From assembly GCF_036884655.1 (NCBI RefSeq), contig NC_088345.1, positions 21,666,501 to 21,730,500 of the forward strand: DNA of 64,000 nt, read 5' to 3'. Of this stretch, positions 45,105-57,127 are shown one piece after another (within the stretch, counting starts at the first letter, position 1; the number at the start of each line of letters is the position of its first letter). Position numbers and translations under genes: made by a program. Origin of the DNA: Musa acuminata AAA Group. Taxonomy: Eukaryota > Streptophyta > Magnoliopsida > Zingiberales > Musaceae. The notes under the pieces were generated by a model. The model saw only the letters and a program-made list of their open reading frames with translations, was not told the origin of the DNA and searched no databases.

Positions 45105-47682
45105 TGTTAGGATCGAGAGCACTAAAAGGGGGGGGGGTGAATTAGTGCAGCGGAAATCTTACAGCGATTAAAAACCAAAAGCTGCGTTCGTTCAAAAACT
45201 ATTATGATGCAAAAGCAAATTCTCAGTTTGTATCTAAGTGCAGTTTGCGTCTAAGCGCAGATTGCGTCTAAGCGCAGTTTTGCGTCTAAGCGCAGTTTAC
45301 GTCTAAACTCAGATTTACATCTAAACGCAGTTTTACGTCTAAACGCAGATTTACGTCTAAACGCAGATTTACGTCTAAACGCAGATTTACGTCTAAACTC
45401 AGATTTACGTCTAAACGCAGATTTACGTCTAAACGCAGATTTACGTCTAAACGCAGATTTACGTCTAAACGCAGTTTTACGTCTAAACGCAGATTTACGT
45501 CTAAACTCAGATTTACGTCTTAAACTCAGATTTACATCTAAACGCAGATTTACGTCTAAACGCAGTTTTACGTCTAGACGCAGATTTACGTCTAAACTTT
45601 GAAACTTGTTTGTATACTCGCAGAAGGTAGTATGCAGTTGAAATCAAGACGTAAACGTGAACTGAAATCTGATGATTGAGCGAGGAAAGCCGATTTACGT
45701 CTGAATGCAGATTCGGAAGAACAGCACTTAGAACTTGTTCGTGAAAGCGCAGAGAGCAGTAGCAATGGAGGAGGTTTGCAGTAATGATAAAGTGCTCGAA
45801 AATAAACGCAAACCAGAGATTTAGAGTGGTTCGGTCAGCCTTGACCTACTCCACTTTTGGCTCCCTCCACCGACGAGGTTGCCGACGTCAACTAGGTGCC
45901 TTCCTTCAATGGGCGAAGGATAACTGCCCTTTTACAGTTTCTCTCCTTTTGACAGGCTCAGGAGACAACCTTTACAGACCTTTCTCTCCTCACTTTACAA
46001 CTGAAAACTTGAAGAACAGAAGGAGGAGACTTAAAGGATTTACAACACTTTTGAGCTCTTAGAATCACAGAAAAGATCAAGATTTCGGTGTAGGTCTGTG
46101 TCTTTTCAGTGCTGAATGGGTGGGGTATTTATAGGCCCCAACCCAATTCAAAATTCGAGCTCAAAACGATCAAATCGATCAAATCCCAGAATTCTGGGAT
46201 CAGGCGGTTGCACCTCTCGACTGGAGAGGTGGCACCGCCTGGCAGAGCTCGAAGACTGAGCTCTGCCGATTGCTTCTCTCTGCCAGAGCTCGAAGACTGA
46301 GCTCGATGGTTGCATCACCTGGCAGAGCTCGAAGACTGAGCTTGGTGATTGCATCACCTGGCAGAGCTCGAAACTGAGCTCGGTGGTTGCATCACCTGGC
46401 AAAGCTCCAAGCTGAGCTCAGGCTGATCCACCTCTCTGCCAGAGCTCGAAGACTGAGCTTGGTGAATGCATCACCTGGCAGAGCTCGAGACTGAGCTCAG
46501 GCTGATGCACCTCTCTGCCAGAGCTCGAAGACTGAGCTCGGTGGTTGCATTGCCTGGTAGAGCTCGGAACTTGAGCTCTGGCGGTGCAACCTCTTGGCTG
46601 GGGTGGTTGCACCTCCCAGCCTTGCAGCCCTGGCGGTTGCACCTCCTGGCTGGGGCGGTTGCACCTCCCAGCCCCACAGCCCAGGCGGTTGCACCTCCTG
46701 GCTGGGGCGGTTGCACCTCCCAACCCCACAGCCCAGGCGGTTGCACCTCCTGGCTGGGGCGGTTGCACCTCCCAACCCCACAGCCCAGGCGGTTGCACCT
46801 CCTGGCTGGGGCGGTTGCACCTCCTGGTGCAATCAGGGTCCGAATGGTTCACTCCATTCGGCCCACTTTGAATCTTTTCAGGGGCCCAATTGCCCCAAGA
46901 TTAAGCTAATGAGATCACCTCCCATTTTCATGCTTAATCATCATGCTAACTACGATTAACTCTAAGACAACTTCTGCAGCTTTGCTCCGATGCGTCAATC
47001 GCTTCTTCCGGCGAGTTTCCGGCCAACTTCCGTCGATCAACCGATAACCCTCGGTGATCCTTCTGCGGACATCCGGCATACTCCTGGACTTTGCGACGAT
47101 CCACTTGGCGAGTTCCGACGAGCTTCGCTTGGCAAGCTTCTGGACTTCTCGGATCTGTTCTCGCTGAACCTCCGACGACCGTCCGAACTTCCGTCGAACT
47201 CTCGAACTCCCAACGTGATCATGATCTTGACTCCGGCGCAACACCTGCTGCTTGTCTTACTCTCATCGTAGTTAATCCTGCACAACAAATCAAAACTTCG
47301 ATCGAGACAAATAATCCTAAGCAATTAACCAAGTTGTCCGACATGTCATTGGTCCCTCGACGCTTCGTCCGATTCTTCGGCGTATCGTCCTCTCCTGCAG
47401 CCTATTGCCCAATCGGCCAGTTGACTCCGCAACTCCGATATCCTTGGCACAATACCCGCTCTTCTTGGCCCGATGCCCGAGTTCACGGCCCGAAGCCTTC
47501 TGTCGATACGTCGACCGATCCACCGGCCCGACGTCCAATCTTCTGACATGATCCTTCGGCACAACATGATTTTCCTGCTTTAATTGTCTCATCCTGATCG
47601 AAGCATCCTGCGTCACTCAAAACGCAGATTAAATCATAAACATATATCAAGTAGTTTCATCATCAAAATACGAGATTCAACA
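45105..47682 (-). repeat. S3 3' LTR (2578 bp)
   Basis: 18-bp array 45235-45600, TATA box 46126-46133 (minus strand), GAGCTC repeats 46240-46580, 52-bp array 46581-46830. One 52-bp unit plus a 22-bp half-unit longer than the 5' LTR. Confidence 0.93.
45235..45600 (-). repeat. 18-bp minisatellite, S3 3' LTR
   Basis: About 20 units of CTAAACGCAGATTTACGT type, with CTCAGA and TTTTAC variants in the same order as in the 5' LTR. Confidence 0.92.
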
Positions 47683-47696
47683 ATCTCCCCCTTTTT
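47683..47696 (-). promoter_or_regulatory. S3 polypurine tract
   Basis: ATCTCCCCCTTTTT, on the minus strand AAAAAGGGGGAGAT, adjoining the 3' LTR. Confidence 0.9.
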
Positions 47697-49802
47697 GATG
47701 ATGACAACCACTTGATGACGGAGTTAAACTTAACTCCCGGAGTTTAAACAAACTCCCCCTATCAATATGCCATATTGATAGAACCTTGAATTCAAACTGA
47801 ATTCAAGTCATTGCAATATTCATCATGAATACTTGCAATACGTCAACATGAACTTATGCATAAACTTATGCATCACATGTCATGTCATCAACATACTTCT
47901 CCCCCTTTGTCATCAACAAAAAGGAGAAGTATCACAATCAAGTGTTTGTGTGTGATATTGGTTCAACTCATTGCATGAAAAAGATAGTATCAAGTTTTAT
48001 CATCATGCAATCTTGGAGCTAGAAGATTTAGCAAGTGTTACATCATGCTTAGAACATTCATGCTATCAAGTTTTAGATATTCAAGTTTTATAACATATAA
48101 GATAGCACTTTTGGTAATGTTCAAGATAGCAAGTTCTATATCATGCAAGCTAGCAAATTAGAGATGTTCAAGAAGGCAACTCTTGCTTCTTGAAAATTTT
48201 GCTCACTTTGCTAGATGCGCAAGTTAGCATTTTTGCCTCTTGAGATAGGCAAGATAGCACATTTGCTTCTTTTGAGATAGCAACTTTTTGCTTCTCTTTA
48301 GACCAACAAGCTAGCAATTTTTACGATATACAAGTTTCACAATATATAAGCTAGCAAAAATTTCGAAAGCAAATGCAAGATAAATTTCTTGTGTAAGCTC
48401 ATGATTCTTGCTTCCTATTACAATGTGCAAATTGCAAGTTTTGCTTCTTGAGATATTCAAGATAGTGATGTTCAAGAAGACAATTTTTCTTCTTGAAATA
48501 AGCAAGTTAGCAATCTTTGCTTCTTAAAATAGGTAAGCTAGCAAATCAAGTTTTTGCATCTTCTTGACTTGTACAAGCTAGCTATCTACCCCTTTGTCAT
48601 TGTCAACAAGGGAAAAACCCTTTACATCAATTTCTAAATCATGACAAAGGTAAGTAATCATTCTTATTTGTGCATCATTATAGTTTCAATGCACAAATTC
48701 ATTAACATTACATTTCAAAAGATTTATGCATGATACTGAAAAATCAATTATCATCATGAGCATATCAAACATGATATTCAAGCATTCATGATATATCATT
48801 TTGGCAGCATGATCATAGATATTCAAACGATGGTATCTAGAATTCATTACATCCTATTATGCATGATCATTAACTCCTCATTTGTATTTCATGCATTATT
48901 TCATTTCATCTCATAAGGAATATCAAGAAGAGTTATTGGATGATGAGATAAATATTTTATGAATACACAGAATATCATAAGTGTTTCATGTATTCATATT
49001 ATCACATGAAGCATATTATCATTTTTAAGATTCATAACATGAATAACGTTATTACTATTTCATCAAAATCAGTTTCGAGATTCACATAATATCATGAAAT
49101 CATTAATCTCGATAAAATGGGAAAAACATTTTCTTTTTAAGTGATTCTTTTAACACATCATAAAAAAGAAAAACTCATTCATAATTCAAGTGATTTACAA
49201 GATATTATAAATGAATTTATCACTTGTATTTCACCAAAATCGAGAACTCTTAGAGATAGAAAATGATTGAAGCATTTAATCTGATTGAAGAATGATTCAT
49301 ATTTAAAGTGTAGCATTTGTCAAATCTGAAATCATCAAGTATAACTTTAATATTTTCATTGCAACATTAAGCAAGGTTTCATTGAACATAATTTTGAATG
49401 ATTCTTATAAATGCCTAAAACTTCTTTAGTTTTAATTTATGATTAACTTTATAATAGCATGCTCAAATCTTTATTTTTATGTCAAAACCATACATTATAT
49501 TTAATAAACAAAGACAATGAAAAATATCAAGCCTTCCAGACAAAAGCCATGTATCGTCATTGAAAAGCAATATGAAAATCATCAAAATATACATTCTTGC
49601 TTCTCAAGCACATAAATAAGATTAATCTCACTAGGTGTAAAATCATTAGATTTCTATCTTGCATTAACATGAGACATGCAATTTTCATTATCATTTTCAA
49701 GATTACAAGCATGATCATATTTTTGCATTTCCATTATTAAATTATTAAAAATATAATTTTCAAGAAAATTTAAAGAAAAAGAAAAATGCATCATGAAATG
49801 CA
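47697..49802 (-). other. S3 non-coding internal region
   Basis: AT-rich DNA between gag and the polypurine tract, with the hairpin block (47710-47783) and polypurine-like blocks near 47900-47918 and 48592-48600. About 500 bp (49206-49712) is absent from S1. No supported gene. Confidence 0.75.
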
Positions 49803-50801
49803 TCATGTAATTTCGAAGTAAATTAGGGGGATTTCGATTACCTCATCATTGTAGGCTGTTAAGGCGTAGTTTGCCGCCTTGCTTTTGTTGACTTTCTCTT
49901 CTTCGGAGGAGCTCGATTCATCCCAATTTTTGTTCTTCTTCTTGCGTTTAAAGCAAGTAGTTCCATTCTTTTTTCTTTTTAATTTTCGTTTCATTTTAAG
50001 TTCACCATCACTTGAGCTTATGCTCGAGTGGTCTTCAAATGTTCTATGTCCCAAATCCTTCCTGTTCTTTGGAAGGTTGGTTTGTTCATCATTGTCCTCA
50101 TCACTTGAGTCATCGCTCAAGTGGCATTCATTTGTCCAGAGTTCCAAATCCTTCCTGTTCTTTGGAAGGTGGTTCTCAAGTTCTTCACGTGCATTGCACG
50201 TCATTTCATATGTGATCAATGAACCAATTATTTCTTCAAGTGGAAAATGGTTCAAGTTTTTCGATTCTTGAATAGCAGTTACTTTTGAATCCCAAGTTTT
50301 AGAAAGTGAGCGCAAAACTTTGTTAACGAGTTCAAAATCCGAAAAGCTTTTACCAAGTGATTTTAAACCATTGACGACATCCGTAAAACGGGTGTACATG
50401 TCAACAACGGTTTCGCTTGGATTCATATGAAAAAGCTCGAAATCAAGCAGTAGAATATTAACTTTCGAGTCTTTGACTCTACTAGTTCCCTCGTGCGTGA
50501 TTTCAAGAGTGCGCCAAATATCGAAAGCCGTTTCACACGTAGAAATCCGATTGAACTCATTTTTGTCCAATGCGCAAAATAAGGCATTCATAGCCTTTGC
50601 GTTTAAAGAAAAATTCTTCTTCTCCAAAACCGACCATTCGTTCATCGGTTTGGAGGGAAGTTGAAAACCGTTTTCAATGATATTCCATAAATCCAGATTT
50701 AGAGAAATTAAGAAAACTCTCATTCGAGTTTTCCAATAAGTGTAGTCCAATCCGTTAAAGAACGGTGGACGAAAGACCGAACAGCCCTCTTGAAAAGTCA
50801 T
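49803..50801 (-). CDS. gag: S3 gag-only protein, intact
   Basis: A 332-codon uninterrupted frame, start codon 36 bp after the primer-binding site. By eye it differs from S1 gag at only a few residues (HMNPSE for HMKPSE, EEII for EELI, KLKRKK for KLKSKK). Capsid-like N-terminal two thirds; acidic DDSSDEDND and SSSSEEE patches alternating with Lys-rich segments at the C-terminus; no CCHC motif. Likely translated from the LTR-driven RNA. It may form particles or recruit particles of an autonomous Sirevirus; that is inference. Confidence 0.9.
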   Translation of the reverse strand: MTFQEGCSVFRPPFFNGLDYTYWKTRMRVFLISLNLDLWNIIENGFQLPSKPMNEWSVLEKKNFSLNAKAMNALFCALDKNEFNRISTCETAFDIWRTLEITHEGTSRVKDSKVNILLLDFELFHMNPSETVVDMYTRFTDVVNGLKSLGKSFSDFELVNKVLRSLSKTWDSKVTAIQESKNLNHFPLEEIIGSLITYEMTCNAREELENHLPKNRKDLELWTNECHLSDDSSDEDNDEQTNLPKNRKDLGHRTFEDHSSISSSDGELKMKRKLKRKKNGTTCFKRKKKNKNWDESSSSEEEKVNKSKAANYALTAYNDEVIEIPLIYFEIT

Positions 50802-50837
50802 TTCTCTCGGGTGTAAATCCGAAATGAGAAATACCCC

Positions 50838-50849
50838 GCTCTGATACCA
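50838..50849 (-). promoter_or_regulatory. S3 primer-binding site
   Basis: GCTCTGATACCA, minus-strand TGGTATCAGAGC, two bases from the LTR edge at 50852. Confidence 0.9.
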
Positions 50850-50851
50850 AT

Positions 50852-53353
50852 TGTTAGGATCGAGAGCACTAAGAGGGGGGGGTGAATTAGTGCAGCGGAA
50901 ATCTTACAGCGATTAAAAACCAAAAGCTGCGTTCGTTCAAAAACTATTATGATGCAAAAGCAAATTCTCAGTTTGTATCTAAGTGCAGTTTGCGTCTAAG
51001 CGCAGATTGCGTCTAAGCGCAGTTTTGCGTCTAAGCGCAGTTTACGTCTAAACTCAGATTTACGTCTAAACGCAGTTTTACGTCTAAACGCAGATTTACG
51101 TCTAAACGCAGATTTACGTCTAAACGCAGATTTACGTCTAAACTCAGATTTACGTCTAAACGCAGATTTACGTCTAAACGCAGATTTACGTCTAAACGCA
51201 GATTTACGTCTAAACGCAGTTTTACGTCTAAACGCAGATTTACGTCTAAACTCAGATTTACGTCTTAAACTCAGATTTACATCTAAACGCAGATTTACGT
51301 CTAAACGCAGTTTTACGTCTAGATGCAGATTTACGTCTAAACTTTGAAACTTGTTTGTATACTCGCAGAAGGCAGTATGCAGTTGAAATCAAGACGTAAA
51401 CGTGAACTGAAATCTGATGATTGAGCGAGGAAAGCCGATTTACGTCTGAATGCAGATTCGGAAGAACAGCACTTAGAACTTGTTCGTGAAAGCGCAGAGA
51501 ACAGTAGCAATGGAGGAGGTTTGCAGTAATGATAAAGTGCTCGAAAATAAACGCAAACCAGAGATTTAGAGTGGTTCGGTCAGCCTTGACCTACTCCACT
51601 TTTGGCTCCCTCCACCGACGAGGTTGCCGACGTCAACTAGGTGCCTTCCTTCAATGGGCGAAGGCTAACTGCCCTTTTACAGTTTCTCTCCTTTTGACAG
51701 GCTCAGGAGACAACCTTTATAGACCTTTCTCTCCTCACTTTACAACTGAAAACTTGAAGAACAGAAGGAGGAGACTTAAAGGATTTACAACACTTTTGAG
51801 CTCTTAGAATCACAGAAAAGATCAAGATTTCGGTGTAGGTCTGTGTCTTTTCAGTGCTGAATGGGTGGGGTATTTATAGGCCCCAACCCAATTCAAAATT
51901 CGAGCTCAAAACGATCAAATCGATCAAATCCCAGAATTTTGGGATCAGGCGGTTGCACCTCTCGACTGGAGAGGTGGCACCGCCTGGCAGAGCTCGAAGA
52001 CTGAGCTCTGCCGATTGCTTCTCTCTGCCAGAGCTCGAAGACTGAGCTCGATGGTTGCATCACCTGGCAGAGCTCGAAGACTGAGCTTGGTGATTGCATC
52101 ACCTGGCAGAGCTCGAAACTGAGCTCGGTGGTTGCATCACCTGGCAGAGCTCCAAGCTGAGCTCAGGCTGATCCACCTCTCTGCCAGAGCTCGAAGACTG
52201 AGCTTGGTGAATGCATCACCTGGCAGAGCTCGAGACTGAGCTCAGGCTGATGCACCTCTCTGCCAGAGCTCGAAGACTGAGCTCGGTGGTTGCATTGCCT
52301 GGCAGAGCTCGGAACTTGAGCTCTGGCGGTGCAACCTCTTGGCTGGGGCGGTTGCACCTCCCAGCCTTGCAGCCCTGGCGGTTGCACCTCCTGGCTGGGG
52401 CGGTTGCACCTCCCAGCCCCACAGCCCAGGCGGTTGCACCTCCTGGCTGGGGCGGTTGCACCTCCCAACCCCACAGCCCAGGCGGTTGCACCTCCTGGTG
52501 CAATCAGGGTCCGAATGGTTCACTCCATTCGGCCCACTTTGAATCTTTTCAGGGGCCCAATTGCCCCAAGATTAAGCTAATGAGATCACCTCCCATTTTC
52601 ATGCTTAATCATCATGCTAACTACGATTAACTCTAAGACAACTTCTGCAGCTTTGCTCCGATGCGTCAATCGCTTCTTCCGGCGAGTTTCCGGCCAACTT
52701 CCGTCGATCAACCGATAACCCTCGGTGATCCTTCTGCGGACATCCGGCATACTCCTGGACTTTGCGACGATCCACTTGGCGAGTTCCGACGAGCTTCGCT
52801 TGGCAAGCTTCTGGACTTCTCGGATCTGTTCTCGCTGAACCTCCGACGACCGTCCGAACTTCCGTCGAACTCTCGAACTCCCAACGTGATCATGATCTTG
52901 ACTCCGGCGCAACACCTGCTGCTTGTCTTACTCTCATCGTAGTTAATCCTACACAACAAATCAAAACTTCGATCGAGACAAATAATCCTAAGCAATTAAC
53001 CAAGTTGTCCGACATGTCATTGGTCCCTCGACGCTTCGTCCGATTCTTCGGCGCATCGTCCTCTCGTGCAGCCTATTGCCCAATCGGCCAGTTGACTCCG
53101 CAACTCCGATATCCTTGGCACAATACCCGCTCTTCTTGGCCCGATGCCCGAGTTCACGGCCCGAAGCCTTCTGTCGATACGTCGACCGATCCACCGGCCC
53201 GACGTCCAATCTTCTGACATGATCCTTCGGCACAACATGATTTTCCTGCTTTAATTGTCTCATCCTGATCGAAGCATCCTGCGTCACTCAAAACGCAGAT
53301 TAAATCATAAACATATATCAAGTAGTTTCATCATCAAAATACGAGATTCAACA
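50852..53353 (-). repeat. S3 5' LTR (2502 bp)
   Basis: 18-bp array 50980-51345, TATA box 51871-51878 (minus strand), GAGCTC repeats 51985-52325, 52-bp array 52326-52500. It drives the gag at 50801. About 1.0 kb separates the TATA box from the LTR 3' end. Confidence 0.93.
51871..51878 (-). promoter_or_regulatory. TATA box of S3 5' LTR
   Basis: TATTTATA on the plus strand, read as TATAAATA on the minus strand, in the GGCC-CCCC context. Transcription would run toward gag. Confidence 0.8.
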
Positions 53354-53358
53354 ATGAT

Positions 53359-54000
53359 ATGCCCAAGATATTCCACCTTTTGTTGAAGAAAGCAAAAATT
53401 CATGGTTGTTGTGTGTTCAAAATGTGGTTTTCCGTATGTCTTCTTCGCATGCTCGTATTTGATGATGCCCGGATCAAAGGTCTAGCTTTGTAAAGATTTG
53501 TGCTCCCTTTCATCTAGCAATTCATCTACTATTGGAATAAAGTTTTTGTCCTTGATGATTATGCCATTGAGAGCTCGGTAATCAACACATATTCGCCTTG
53601 TTCCGTCCTTCTTGCGTACAAGTAGCACCGGCGAAGAGTAGAGGTTGCAACTTGGCCGAATAACTCCTGTTTCGAGCATCTCTTTTATAATCCTTTCTAT
53701 TTCATCCTTCTGGAGATGTGGATACTGATATGGCTGAGCATTTGCTGAAGATTTGCCTGGAAGAATCATTATACAATGATCATGCCGATAGGTAAGAGGT
53801 AGGTTGCGCGGTTCGTCAAATATATTTGAAAATTCAGTAAGCAAAGGAAGTAGATTTGGATCTTCAAATTCTGTTGGCTCTCCCTTAGTTTGCTGCTCAA
53901 GTTATACCAAAAAGCCGCTGCATGCTTTATGCAAAACCTTCTCCATTTGTTGTGTGCAAATCGTCGTTACGTCGCCCTCACGTTTCCCATGCAGTATCAC
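53359..54000 (-). pseudogene. pol: G4 RT first half with shared lesion
   Basis: Minus strand, in phase with gag: [42 protein letters not shown] and PIVDELLDE. It then reads EREHKS and a stop (53482-53484) in the gag frame, because a small upstream lesion has moved the KLDL-SGYHQIR block out of frame. Directly after the HYEF equivalent it jumps to [12 protein letters not shown], so the palm segment with the YXDD catalytic residues is missing. Further stops at 54001 and near 53910. Confidence 0.83.
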
Positions 54001-55416
54001 CTATTTCTCCTTACTATAAAATTTTATAAATAGTTGTATAAAATTCCAAGAAATATCACCTAATGTCATCAACCATTTAATTCTGAATATGGCCTCATGA
54101 TCATCAAGAGGGAGGAGGAAGAAATCTGCAATTATCTCTTGGTCCTGCAGCAACAGTTTCACCTGCGGGCACCTATGATCACACTTCAAAATCCGACCGT
54201 TGGCGACCGTAACGACAAACCTGCTGCAATTCTCAATAGGTAAGTTCATATGGACAGCAACCTTACTGTTTAGGAAGTTATTAGTGCTGCCCGTCTCGAT
54301 GAGAACAGTGATCGGTTGTTGTTTGAGAAGGCGTCCAACTTTCATCGTTTGCGGGTTTGAGTAGCCAGCTAGTGTTTGTACCATAACTTCGGTCGGTTGT
54401 GGCTCTTCTTCTGCATCTTTTTCTTCATGTTCAAGGCTCTCTTCTGAATGTTCAATGACCTCTTCTTCTATCGGTTCAATCATAAGAAGTCCTCCTTTAC
54501 TACAGCGATGCTCACGGCTCCACGGCTCGTCACAATGCCAACATAACCCCTTCGCATATCGCTCCCGAAGCTCTTCTCCTATTAACCTCTTTGGTGCAGG
54601 GACTTGGTCAACAGTAGGGGGGGCTGAGGGCTTCAATATTACTAGTTGAGGAGTGACCCTAGTCCTCCGAGCTTCATGGTTCAATTGCTCCTCTTGATGT
54701 CGTGCGAAAGAGATGGCTGCCATAAGCGTGTACGGTTGTCGCGCTTTAACTTCTCCTCGGATCTCCGGCTTCAAGCCCTCAATGAAGGTCCTCAATAGCT
54801 GTTTTTGAGACCAATCATGATTTTGATTAGATAACCTTTCAAACCTGGTTTGGTACTCCTGAATGGTGGAGGTTTGTCGGATCTTTGCTAGTTGTTCGTC
54901 AATATTCTCGTAATCGGTTGGTCTGAAGCGGATCAGCAATCCTTCTTTGAATTGTTGCCATGAAAGGACTCCATAAGTATGTTCAAACTGTTTAAACCAT
55001 TGTATAGCATCCCCTTCAAGATGTATAGCTGCAATTTTCACCATAGATGCATCTGCGATTTTGTGGTACCAAAAATATCGCTCCGCGCGTGAGATCCAAC
55101 CAATCGGGTCTCCTTCTTCCCATCTAGGGAAGTCCACTCTCATGCATGGATAGTTAGGGTCGGTCATAGAGCCTCTCCTCCCTTGGAAGTCATCTCTTCG
55201 GGCTTGGTGTGATTGGGCAAAGCTCTCTCCTTGATATGATTTTTTCGGGCTTAGTGGTCGGCCCAATCTGAGTTCGGTAAAGAGCGTCCGAATCTTATCC
55301 TCCATTCGCGCCTCCAAGGCTTCGAATTTAGCATTGATTGCCTCCTTAGATGCCATAGTATATGGCCCCAAATCAATGATGTTAAGATCTCTCTTTTGCT
55401 GTTGGGTTAAAGGCAT
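54001..55416 (-). CDS. gag: G4 gag-protease, open frame
   Basis: A 471-codon open frame from MPLTQQQKRDLNIIDLG; an upstream in-frame extension to 55683 lies in the leader and is probably not used. Capsid: VDFPRWEEGDPIGWISRAER, HLEGDAIQWFKQFEHTYG, FKEGLLIRFRPTDYENID. Zinc-knuckle-like GLCWHCDEPWSREHRC. Retropepsin: VLIETGSTNNFLN, where the usual DTG reads ETG, so the protease is probably dead. It stops at TAG 54001 where related copies continue (CAG expected). Structural gag could still be made. Confidence 0.82.
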   Translation of the reverse strand: MPLTQQQKRDLNIIDLGPYTMASKEAINAKFEALEARMEDKIRTLFTELRLGRPLSPKKSYQGESFAQSHQARRDDFQGRRGSMTDPNYPCMRVDFPRWEEGDPIGWISRAERYFWYHKIADASMVKIAAIHLEGDAIQWFKQFEHTYGVLSWQQFKEGLLIRFRPTDYENIDEQLAKIRQTSTIQEYQTRFERLSNQNHDWSQKQLLRTFIEGLKPEIRGEVKARQPYTLMAAISFARHQEEQLNHEARRTRVTPQLVILKPSAPPTVDQVPAPKRLIGEELRERYAKGLCWHCDEPWSREHRCSKGGLLMIEPIEEEVIEHSEESLEHEEKDAEEEPQPTEVMVQTLAGYSNPQTMKVGRLLKQQPITVLIETGSTNNFLNSKVAVHMNLPIENCSRFVVTVANGRILKCDHRCPQVKLLLQDQEIIADFFLLPLDDHEAIFRIKWLMTLGDISWNFIQLFIKFYSKEK

Positions 55417-56675
55417 GTATAGGTTGAGAGAAGTGATGGTCGAAAGTGTTGGTGGATTGGTGGATGTAGGCTGCGGTTTAGGATTGTTTTGTGGCTGTTT
55501 TGGGTGCAGTTTGAGGGTGTGGTTTAGTAGAGTTTTAGGGCTGTGGATGAAAGTTTTGGATCTGTGGTAGATGGTAGCAAAGGTTTGACAGAAATCCGTG
55601 GAAGTTGCAGCAAGTATGTGCTGTCTTGTAAGAGTAGAATTGTCGTCGAAGAAACAACGGTTTCTCGACGTAATTTCCACCAAAAACTTGGGAGAATTGA
55701 GGAGGGAATTGATAGAAAAATCACAGTTTATATGACAGCAAGGATATATAATTTAATCAAGAAAATTTCGGCAGTATAACAGCAAGGAAATTGGTGCAAG
55801 TTGCAATTGCAGAATTATCGTCGAAAAATTTCAGCGGGTTACGATGAAAATTTGCAACAACATAAAATCATTTTTAGAGATGAATTTCTTAATAGATCAA
55901 TCTTAGATGGAAGCCAAGATTATCTATAAAGTGAATAAGAAATTTCATTCAAAAAGATTGCAAATAGATGGGTTAAGGCAACGATATGCAGCTGAAATTT
56001 TCTGCAGCATAGATTTTCAAGTGCAGCAGATTGGACATAAAAGATCAGTAGTTTATATTGAGAATTTTTTGATGAAACCAAAGGGAAATCTACTGTTAGG
56101 AATGTCAAAGATGTTATAAAAATTTCGTAGAAATTTGGATAGAAAAAGCACAGTAGCAAGATCAAACAGATGGTGCTATGCGGCTTGAATTCTGCAATTC
56201 AAGTGCAGCATATTGGACATAAAAGATCAGTAGTTTATATTGAGAATTTTTTGATGAAACCAAAGGGAAATCCACTGTTAAGAAGTGTCAAAGATGTCAT
56301 AAAAATTTCATAGAAATTTGGATAGAAAAAGCACAATAGCAAGATCAAACAGATGGTGCTATGCGGCTGGAATTCTGCAATGTATCTTTCGTCGTAGAGA
56401 TGAAAACTTTGTGACGAAAAGTTTATGCAGCAATATAGGAACGATTTTTTTTTTTTTTTTTTGGATTTTCGAATAAGGATAACTAAATTGCAGCAGCAGT
56501 AAGGTAGGAAACCAGAACCTGTTGCAATTCACGGGGAGATCAAAGGATGATCCGTGGTGGTGGAGATGATGACGGAATTCGGTGACGATCTTTTAAGCAA
56601 TTGTGAGAATTGCTTTGGATAGTTGTAGAGGGTTGATGGATGGCTGTGGAAGGGCAGCGAGACGCCAAGAACGCT
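55417..56675 (-). other. G4 leader
   Basis: Long untranslated leader with two near-repeats of about 150 bp (AGATCAGTAGTTTATATTGA segments near 56041 and 56224) and a T-run at 56446-56462. No gene. Confidence 0.68.
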
Positions 56676-56687
56676 GCTCTGATACCA
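56676..56687 (-). promoter_or_regulatory. G4 primer-binding site
   Basis: GCTCTGATACCA beside the 5' LTR edge at 56690. Confidence 0.88.
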
Positions 56688-56689
56688 GG

Positions 56690-57127
56690 TGTTAGAACCC
56701 TTGCAGATTCTAAACTTGGGGTTGATCTCTTTAGGGGATCAGCCTCCTTGGAACTCTATAGGGGTTCCTTCCTCCAAGTTGCTGCTCAAAGGATGCAAAA
56801 AAGATTCATCTATTGCTTAAGAAAAGAGAAGGAATACATGGCTATTTATAGGGCTTCTAAACCCTAACTCCTAATAGGACTCCTACTTAAGACTCTTACT
56901 TCTAACCAACTCCTAATAGAACTCCTACTCAAGACTCCTATTCCCTTACAACTCCTAATTCTTCTCTAAGAAAAAACCTCCTACATGAATGCCCCTCACA
57001 ATTAGGACTCTCCTAGCTAGAGTCCTAATAGAATGTCCCTCTCAATTAGGACTCTCCTAGCTAGAGTCCTAACATTTTTACATGAATGTCCCTCTCAATT
57101 AGGACTCTCCAAGCTAGAGTCCTAACA
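56690..57127 (-). repeat. G4 5' LTR
   Basis: 438 bp, TATA box 56843-56850 (minus strand), three terminal palindrome units, nearly identical to 43474-43911. Confidence 0.92.

Larger units (their letters stand above)
45105..53353 (-). mobile_element. S3: complete gag-only Sirevirus derivative
   Basis: The best preserved S element: 8249 bp, minus strand, perfect target-site duplication ATGAT (45100-45104 and 53354-53358), 3' LTR 45105-47682, polypurine tract, non-coding internal region, intact gag, primer-binding site, 5' LTR 50852-53353. No protease, integrase or RT. The LTRs differ by a 74-bp array indel and a few point changes, so the insertion is recent. Confidence 0.94.
43474..57127 (-). 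mobile_element. G4: gypsy inserted in the G5 5' LTR
   Basis: Minus strand with perfect target-site duplication GTATT (43469-43473 and 57128-57132). 3' LTR 43474-43911 and 5' LTR 56690-57127, both 438 bp, with about four differences by eye. Split in pol by S3 (45105-53353). Net length about 5.4 kb. Its coding region is the best preserved of the G copies. Confidence 0.92.

Noticed and set aside
55417..55683. N-terminal extension of the G4 gag frame
   Set aside because: The frame happens to be open into the leader; MPLTQQQKRD is the conserved start in G1 (MPLTHQQ) and G5, so I start gag at 55416.
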